A stretch of DNA of 10,455 nt from Alphaproteobacteria bacterium (lineage in GTDB: Bacteria; Pseudomonadota; Alphaproteobacteria; Rickettsiales; UBA8987), in contig JAHFPR010000056.1 in assembly GCA_023269645.1 (NCBI GenBank), positions 1-10,455 on the forward strand, given 5' to 3'. Shown here piece by piece: positions 6,230 through 10,455 of the stretch (within the stretch, counting starts at the first letter, position 1; every line of letters begins with the position of its first letter). The notes under the pieces are model-generated. The model saw only the letters and a program-made list of their open reading frames with translations. It was not told the DNA's origin and did no database searches. Both the position numbers and the translations under genes were made by a program.

Positions 6230-7078
6230 GAAAACCCGATCAAAGCCGCTTTTGCGAGGAAGTTTAGGGAATATGTGGAAACCTTCAACAACCATGTTGC
6301 TGCTGCTGATGGCCAATGGACAATCAAGGGCTTCATTGATATCTATAAGAATGTCTACACTATTTCCTGCGATACAAAAATCGTCTCAAAAATTCTTGAG
6401 ATTCATTTGTTTCCCCAATTGCTGAAGTTCGCTGAAGATAACGGCTACAGAATAGTGCTGGCGGATCATCAGAATTATTATCCGGATATCACGTTTGTTC
6501 ACGCAACGGATAATAAGATAAAATTCGCCGTTGATTTCAAAACAACCTACCGCAAGCCCGATATGCCGGGATATTGCAACGGCTTCACGCTCGGTTCGCA
6601 TGGAAAGTATTTCACGGATCGCACCAGCAGGAAAAATATCCAGTTTCCCTATAATGACTATTCAGGTCATTTCTGCCTCGGCATTATTTATACGCGGTCA
6701 GCCTCAACAGACATTGACGAAACGGCTGCGTTCAATCTCGACAAACTGCAGTCCATCCCCTCCGTGATTAAAGATTTCCAGTTCTTCTTTGTGGAGAAAT
6801 GGCAAATCGCCAGCGATAAAAGCGGGAGCGGTAACACCGCCAATATAGGCAGCATTACAAAAATCCCGGAGATTATCGAAGGCAAGGGTATGTTCTGCCA
6901 ACTGGGGGAACCGTGGTTCGATGATTACTGGATGAATTACGGCAAAATCACCATCCGTAACGCAGCGGGGGAAACAAAAAAGATCAGTAATCTGCATGAC
7001 TTTGTAACCTACCGCAGCGGCGATGTAGCCAAAATCACCCGCCGCACCAACAGCACCAGGAAAAAGGGAGTGCTGTAA
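6224..7078 (+). CDS. EcoRV-like type II restriction endonuclease (predicted site GATATC)
   Basis: The 284-residue product resembles EcoRV along its length. The PD-(D/E)xK active site is intact: Glu59, then YYPDITF with Asp88, then AVDFKTTY with Asp104 and Lys106, corresponding to EcoRV Glu45, Asp74, Asp90 and Lys92, each shifted by 14. HQNYYP matches the Q-loop region, FTLGS..KYF plus KNIQFPYNDY match the middle, and GSGNTANIGSI (201-211) matches the recognition loop GSGNTTNIGSI that reads GATATC; EGKGMF follows as in EcoRV. It is about 40 residues longer than EcoRV (about 244), with a longer N-terminus and a basic C-terminal tail. It should cut GATATC as a homodimer. The ATG at 6224 was chosen over GTG 6191 because AAGGA lies about 10 nt upstream and the region is the duplicated nadK start. 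Its stop overlaps the methyltransferase start by one base (TAATG). Confidence 0.93.
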   Translation: MAENPIKAAFARKFREYVETFNNHVAAADGQWTIKGFIDIYKNVYTISCDTKIVSKILEIHLFPQLLKFAEDNGYRIVLADHQNYYPDITFVHATDNKIKFAVDFKTTYRKPDMPGYCNGFTLGSHGKYFTDRTSRKNIQFPYNDYSGHFCLGIIYTRSASTDIDETAAFNLDKLQSIPSVIKDFQFFFVEKWQIASDKSGSGNTANIGSITKIPEIIEGKGMFCQLGEPWFDDYWMNYGKITIRNAAGETKKISNLHDFVTYRSGDVAKITRRTNSTRKKGVL

Positions 7079-7977
7079 TGAAAGTGTTTATTCCCCCCAT
7101 TAAATGCCAGGGCATTAAATCCAAACTGACTCCGTGGATACTGGAAACCATGCAGTGGGAACGCGATGGACGCTGGATTGAACCCTTCATGGGTTCCGGC
7201 GTGGTCGGGTTCAACGTCCGCCCCGCACGCGCAATTTTTTCCGATACGAATCCGCATTTGATTAATTTTTACAATGCGCTTAACAGCAAGAAAATCACCC
7301 CGCAGATTATCCGCGAGTATCTTGAGCATGAAGGCAGTATCCTCTCGGTAAAGGGGCAGGAATATTACTATGAGGTGCGGGAGCGGTTTAATGCCTCCGG
7401 CACTTCGCTGGATTTTCTGTTTCTGAACCGGTGCTGCTTTAATGGCGTTATCCGCTTCAACCGCAAAGGTGGTTTTAATGTTCCTTTCGGGCACAAGCCG
7501 CTGCGATTTTCCAAAGCCTATGTCACCAAAATTGTGAATCAGAGTGCCTATGTATCACGATTGTTTTCGCAATCGGATTATCAATTTTTGTGCCAGGATT
7601 TCGAGAAAACCCTGTCCTCTGTTGACGACGGTGATTTCATCTACTGCGATCCGCCCTATGTCGGCAGGCACACCGACTATTACAATGGATGGAATGATAC
7701 CGAAGAGGGGCGGCTATATCGTGCTCTGAGCACCACTCCCACCCCATTTATTCTATCCACCTGGCATGGCAATGAGCATAGGGATAACGTCTATATTGAT
7801 GCTTTCTGGTCGCGCTTTAGCATCCACACAAAAGCACATCATTACCATGTGGGTGCTAGAGAGATTAACAGAAAACCTATGCTTGAGGCACTGGTCTGTA
7901 ACTATACGCTAGCAAAAAAGGCAGAACAAACGAGTGGTGCGCAGCAGGTTGCATTTGATCTGCTGGCACTGGCATGA
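7078..7977 (+). CDS. M.EcoRV-like DNA adenine-N6 methyltransferase (D12/Dam class)
   Basis: The 299-residue product is a D12-class (alpha) adenine methyltransferase, the size of M.EcoRV (298). It shows motif X as PPIKCQGIKSKL near the N-terminus, motif I EPFMGSGVVGFN (35-46) for AdoMet, the TNPHLINFYNAL block, the LDFLFLNRCCFNGVIRFN and GGFNVPFG blocks typical of the Dam family, catalytic motif IV DPPY (191-194) in YCDPPYVGRHTDYYNGW, and late STWHGNEHRDN and YHVGAREINRKPMLEAL blocks. These match M.EcoRV closely as I recall it, so it is predicted to methylate the first adenine of GATATC and protect host DNA from the adjacent nuclease. It is translationally coupled to the endonuclease by TAATG and ends 21 nt before nadK. 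Whether it also has its own promoter within the endonuclease gene cannot be seen. Confidence 0.94.
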   Translation: MKVFIPPIKCQGIKSKLTPWILETMQWERDGRWIEPFMGSGVVGFNVRPARAIFSDTNPHLINFYNALNSKKITPQIIREYLEHEGSILSVKGQEYYYEVRERFNASGTSLDFLFLNRCCFNGVIRFNRKGGFNVPFGHKPLRFSKAYVTKIVNQSAYVSRLFSQSDYQFLCQDFEKTLSSVDDGDFIYCDPPYVGRHTDYYNGWNDTEEGRLYRALSTTPTPFILSTWHGNEHRDNVYIDAFWSRFSIHTKAHHYHVGAREINRKPMLEALVCNYTLAKKAEQTSGAQQVAFDLLALA

Positions 7978-7983
7978 CTCTAA

Positions 7984-8004
7984 AAGGATAAAACCGCTAT
8001 GGCA
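7984..8004 (+). repeat. Right copy of 21-bp direct repeat (native nadK initiation region)
   Basis: It is identical to 6209-6229. It carries AAGGA and the nadK ATG plus the second codon GCA, and starts 6 bases after the methyltransferase stop. As nadK is the conserved resident gene, this sequence is probably the original one and the left copy the duplicate, or both are halves of a duplicated target. Confidence 0.9.
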
Positions 8005-8787
8005 CATAAAACCATCGGCCTCATCGCCAGCAATCACAGGAAAGCGCAGGAGGCCTACGCCACGCTGCTGAAGGCGTACCGCTTCACACCGCTGACTTAC
8101 GAGGATGCCGCCTGCCCGAATGTCAATGCGATTGTGGCACTGGGCGGGGATGGCTTCATGCTGCACACGCTCCATGCGTTCCGTGGCTGCAATCTTCCGA
8201 TTTACGGCATGAATTGCGGCACGGTAGGCTTCCTGATGAACGAGTTTCGCGTGGAGGATCTACTCCCCCGGCTTGAAGCCGCGCGCCCGACCGTCATCCA
8301 CCCGCTCCGCATGACGGCGATTGATGCCGGGGGAAAGAAGCACCAGCATCTCGCCTATAACGAGGTGTCGCTGCTGCGCATGGGGTTGCAGGCGGCGCGC
8401 ATCCGCATTTCGCTCGACGGAACCATGCACCTGAAGCGGATGATCTGCGACGGTGTGCTGATCGCCACCCCGGCGGGTAGCAGCGCGTATAACGCTTCAA
8501 CCGGCGGGCCCATTCTGCCCTTAAGCGCGAATCTTCTGGCACTCACCCCTATCAGCCCGTTCCGCCCCCGGCGCTGGCGCGGGGCACTTCTGCCGCAGAA
8601 AATCACGGTACAGTTTGAGATACTGACCCCGAAAAAACGCCCGGTACACGCGATGGCAGATTTCAAGGAGGTGCGCAATGTGGTTTCCGTGGAGGTACAC
8701 GAAGCGCGCACGGAACACGTCACCCTGCTTTTCGACCCCGGCCACAGCCTGGAGGAACGGATTATCCGGGAGCAGTTCACGCCTTAA
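7999..8787 (+). CDS. nadK: NAD kinase
   Basis: NadK phosphorylates NAD to NADP with ATP and is generally essential. The 262-residue product has the catalytic GGDG motif (49-52, in ALGGDGFMLHTLH), GMNCGTVGFLMNEF, the conserved YNE (120-122) that binds the nucleotide, CDGVLIATPAGSSAYN.STGGPI and a C-terminal beta region. The short length and the FMLHTLH/GFLMNEF wording are those of alphaproteobacterial enzymes. The ATG at 7999 has AAGGA about 10 nt upstream, all within the right copy of the 21-bp repeat, so the gene is intact after the restriction module's arrival but now lies 21 nt behind a methyltransferase stop codon and may be read from that operon. The gap to the next gene is 50 nt. Confidence 0.95.
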   Translation: MAHKTIGLIASNHRKAQEAYATLLKAYRFTPLTYEDAACPNVNAIVALGGDGFMLHTLHAFRGCNLPIYGMNCGTVGFLMNEFRVEDLLPRLEAARPTVIHPLRMTAIDAGGKKHQHLAYNEVSLLRMGLQAARIRISLDGTMHLKRMICDGVLIATPAGSSAYNASTGGPILPLSANLLALTPISPFRPRRWRGALLPQKITVQFEILTPKKRPVHAMADFKEVRNVVSVEVHEARTEHVTLLFDPGHSLEERIIREQFTP

Positions 8788-8821
8788 ATCCTTACACCCT
8801 CCTTTACATTTCTCACCCCTT
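8788..8821 (+). repeat. Pyrimidine-rich tract between nadK and the protease gene
   Basis: Directly after the nadK stop comes ATCCTTACACCCTCC, then TTTACATTTCTCACCCCTT, with no G at all over 34 bases. The first 14 bases are identical to 810-823 inside rmlD. It fills most of the 50-base gap and leaves little room for a conventional promoter or ribosome-binding site for the protease gene. Confidence 0.6.
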
Positions 8822-8837
8822 CCGTCATGCTCCGCAG

Positions 8838-10211
8838 ATGTTCTGCCCACGCTACAGATTGCTGACCGTGCTCTGCGCCGCCTTCCTGCTGGCCGCCCCC
8901 GCAGATGCGCAGCCGGATAACGACAAGCCCACCACCATCCGCGATGACGAGATCGAGCGTTATCTCCACCAGATTGCCGATCCCGTATTCGCGGCAGCGG
9001 GGCTGGTTCCGGCTCACGTGCAGATTACGATGATTAAAAATCCGGAGGTCAATTCCTTCGTGGCGGGGGGACAACATATTTTCGTGCATACCGGGCTGAT
9101 TACTTTTTCGGACGACCCCACCACGGTCATCGGTGTGCTGGCGCATGAAACAGGGCACATACGCGGCGGGCATCTCATCCTCAAGCGTCAGGAGATGGAG
9201 GCCTCGATGACGGACGCGCTGGTGGGTTACGTGCTCGGCCTCGGCTCCATCCTCGCGGGTGCTCCGGGTGCGGGCGCAGCAGTCATCAGCGGCGGGCAGC
9301 AGATGGCGCAGCGCGAGTTCCTCCGCTATTCGCGCGGGCATGAAGAATCTGCAGATCAGGCCGCGCTCACGCTGCTGGGGCAGGTGCATATTTCCCCGCG
9401 CGGGTTGCTGAACCTCCTTGAAAAACTTGGAACCGAGCAAACGATGCTGCACGGACAGGCCAACCCGTTCCTGCAGAGCCATCCGCTGTTTCCGGAACGC
9501 TTTGCACATATCCGAAGCTACCTGGAGACCAACCCGGATAAGGATTATCCCGCATCGGAAACGCTGAAGGAAGAACATCTGCGCCTGGAGGCCAAGCTGC
9601 GGGGATTCATTGACACGCCGGAGAAGGTGCTCGCGCGCTATCCGGAAACCGATAAATCCGTCGCCGCACGTTACGCCCGCGCCATCGCGCATTACCGCAT
9701 CCCGGAGCTTAACAAGGCGTTGAGCGAGATTGACCGCCTCATCAGGGATTATCCCGACGATCCCTATTTCCGCGAGCTGAAAGGCCAGATGCTGTTCGAG
9801 AACGGGCATATCCCGGAATCGGTAGAAGCCTACGAACAGGCGGTGGAGCGCGCGCCGGATGCACCAATGATGCGCCTGGGGCTTGCTTCCTCCCTGCTCG
9901 CTGAAGAAAATAAATCCGCTTCCAAAAGGGCGGTGATCCACCTGCGGCGGCTGGTGGTGAAGGAGCCGCACAACAGTTTTGCGTGGCATCAGCTTGGCAT
10001 GGCATATGGCAGCATGGGCAATCTCGGAATGTCGTACCTCGCGCTGGCGGAGGAATCTTCTTTCTCAGGCAGCCGCAAGGATACGCGCAAATACCTCGAC
10101 CTCGCAAAGAAGAACCTTCCGGAAAATTCCGCCGCCGCGCTCAAGGCGAAGGAGATGATCGAGAGCCTGGAGAAGGATAAAAAGCAGGATAAGGATCAGG
10201 ACAGTGATTGA
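8838..10211 (+). CDS. Secreted M48-family metalloprotease with TPR-like C-terminus (BepA/YfgC type)
   Basis: The 457-residue product starts with a Sec signal peptide (about residues 1-24, cleavage after ADA). The M48 peptidase domain follows with the zinc motif HETGH (103-107) and the third ligand Glu169 in EESAD (169-173), preceded by the FVAGGQHIFVHTGLI block and a Gly/Ala-rich hydrophobic segment. The C-terminal half (about 270-430) is helical with TPR-like units such as YFRELKGQMLFENGHIPESVEAYEQAVERAPDAP, ending in a Lys/Asp-rich tail. This domain order is that of BepA/YfgC, periplasmic proteases and chaperones in outer-membrane protein quality control; that role is inferred here. The ATG at 8838 is the only start giving a charged n-region, but no good Shine-Dalgarno precedes it. 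It overlaps the next gene by 8 nt. Confidence 0.9.
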   Translation: MFCPRYRLLTVLCAAFLLAAPADAQPDNDKPTTIRDDEIERYLHQIADPVFAAAGLVPAHVQITMIKNPEVNSFVAGGQHIFVHTGLITFSDDPTTVIGVLAHETGHIRGGHLILKRQEMEASMTDALVGYVLGLGSILAGAPGAGAAVISGGQQMAQREFLRYSRGHEESADQAALTLLGQVHISPRGLLNLLEKLGTEQTMLHGQANPFLQSHPLFPERFAHIRSYLETNPDKDYPASETLKEEHLRLEAKLRGFIDTPEKVLARYPETDKSVAARYARAIAHYRIPELNKALSEIDRLIRDYPDDPYFRELKGQMLFENGHIPESVEAYEQAVERAPDAPMMRLGLASSLLAEENKSASKRAVIHLRRLVVKEPHNSFAWHQLGMAYGSMGNLGMSYLALAEESSFSGSRKDTRKYLDLAKKNLPENSAAALKAKEMIESLEKDKKQDKDQDSD

Positions 10212-10455
10212 CATCACCCTCGTACTCCATAATTCCAGTGTGCATCTGCCGAAGCTCGTGGCAAGCCTTGTCGCGCCCGGTGCGCTGCCTGAGGGAACCG
10301 CGCTGCTCGTATACGATAACGCCAGCACGGATGGTTCTGCCGGGCAGATCGAAACCCTGCTCGCCCCCCACCGCGCGAAATTCCACGATCTGAAAATCCT
10401 GCGCGGCGTGGAGAATCTCGGCTTCGGGCGCGGGCATAACGCGGCGGCAAAAGAG
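10204..10455 (+). CDS. Family 2 glycosyltransferase, N-terminal 84 residues (3' truncated by window)
   Basis: An open frame starting with GTG at 10204 runs to the end of the window without a stop. It shows the N-terminal landmarks of GT2 enzymes of the rhamnosyltransferase/WbbL-like group: a short beta strand VIDITLVLHNS, the nucleotide-binding LLVYDNASTDGS and the ENLGFGRGHNAA segment, which parallels GNIGFSKGCNLGAA in the glycosyltransferase at 1928. The metal-binding motif and acceptor domain lie beyond the window. GTG was chosen because AAGGA lies about 8 nt upstream (10191-10195) and the strand begins right after it; the start lies within the last codons of the protease gene, implying translational coupling. 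The acceptor and donor sugars cannot be told. Confidence 0.85.
   Translation, partial: MIDITLVLHNSSVHLPKLVASLVAPGALPEGTALLVYDNASTDGSAGQIETLLAPHRAKFHDLKILRGVENLGFGRGHNAAAKE

Larger units (their letters stand above)
6209..7983 (+). mobile_element. Inserted EcoRV-like restriction-modification module flanked by 21-bp target duplication
   Basis: The 1,775-bp unit consists of almost nothing but two genes, endonuclease and methyltransferase, and one copy of a perfect 21-bp repeat whose second copy begins at 7984. Hand-counted GC is 19/60 at 6361-6420 and 23/60 at 7261-7320, against 35/60 in nadK at 8401-8460, so composition differs from the neighbours. No transposase, integrase or terminal inverted repeat is present. 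Restriction-modification genes are known to insert with long target duplications, and this fits. The element edges are ambiguous by the length of the repeat (6209-7983 or 6230-8004). Confidence 0.75.

Noticed and set aside
7949..7984. Possible promoter (TTGATC, 18-base gap, TCTAAA) for nadK in the end of the methyltransferase gene
   Set aside because: Both hexamers are poor matches and the region belongs to the inserted module; not enough support to annotate.
8784..9989. A 401-codon open frame on the minus strand
   Set aside because: It lies antisense to the M48 protease, whose signal peptide, HETGH motif and TPR-like tail are convincing. The antisense product has no recognisable motif and is a by-product of GC-rich codons.

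Overview
The window (about 58% GC in its resident genes) reads as a chromosomal stretch from an alphaproteobacterium, probably an uncultured one. The best hints are the alphaproteobacterial-style NAD kinase (short, with GGDGFML and GFLMNEF motifs) and a BON-domain lipoprotein. The taxonomic call is an inference from protein style only.

Region 1 (1-4764, + strand) is a tightly packed sugar-nucleotide and glycan operon: the 3' end of rmlA, then rmlD, rmlC, a two-domain glycosyltransferase-SDR fusion, and a UDP-glucuronate 4-epimerase-like gene. rmlD/rmlC and fusion/epimerase overlap by ATGA, and rmlC and the fusion are 5 nt apart. Together they would supply dTDP-L-rhamnose and probably UDP-galacturonate for a surface polysaccharide and transfer at least one sugar. 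rmlD carries an in-frame low-complexity insert whose DNA resembles an intergenic tract near 8790.

Region 2 (4765-6128, - strand) holds a small uncharacterised protein gene and a BON-domain lipoprotein with a long Pro/Gln-rich tail. A hairpin at the convergent 3' ends could terminate transcription from both sides.

Region 3 (6209-8004, + strand) is the highlight: a compact AT-richer two-gene module encoding an EcoRV-like type II restriction endonuclease and its M.EcoRV-like adenine methyltransferase, predicted to act on GATATC. A perfect 21-bp direct repeat (6209-6229 and 7984-8004) brackets it. The repeat contains the ribosome-binding region and first two codons of the downstream nadK gene, so endonuclease and nadK begin with identical initiation regions. 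This is the footprint expected if the restriction-modification module inserted at the nadK start with a target duplication that left nadK intact and gave the endonuclease a ready-made translation start.

Region 4 (7999-10455, + strand) has nadK, a secreted BepA/YfgC-type M48 metalloprotease with a TPR-like tail, and the 5' part of another family 2 glycosyltransferase that overlaps the protease gene by 8 nt and runs off the window. No tRNA, rRNA, CRISPR array, transposase or integrase was found.
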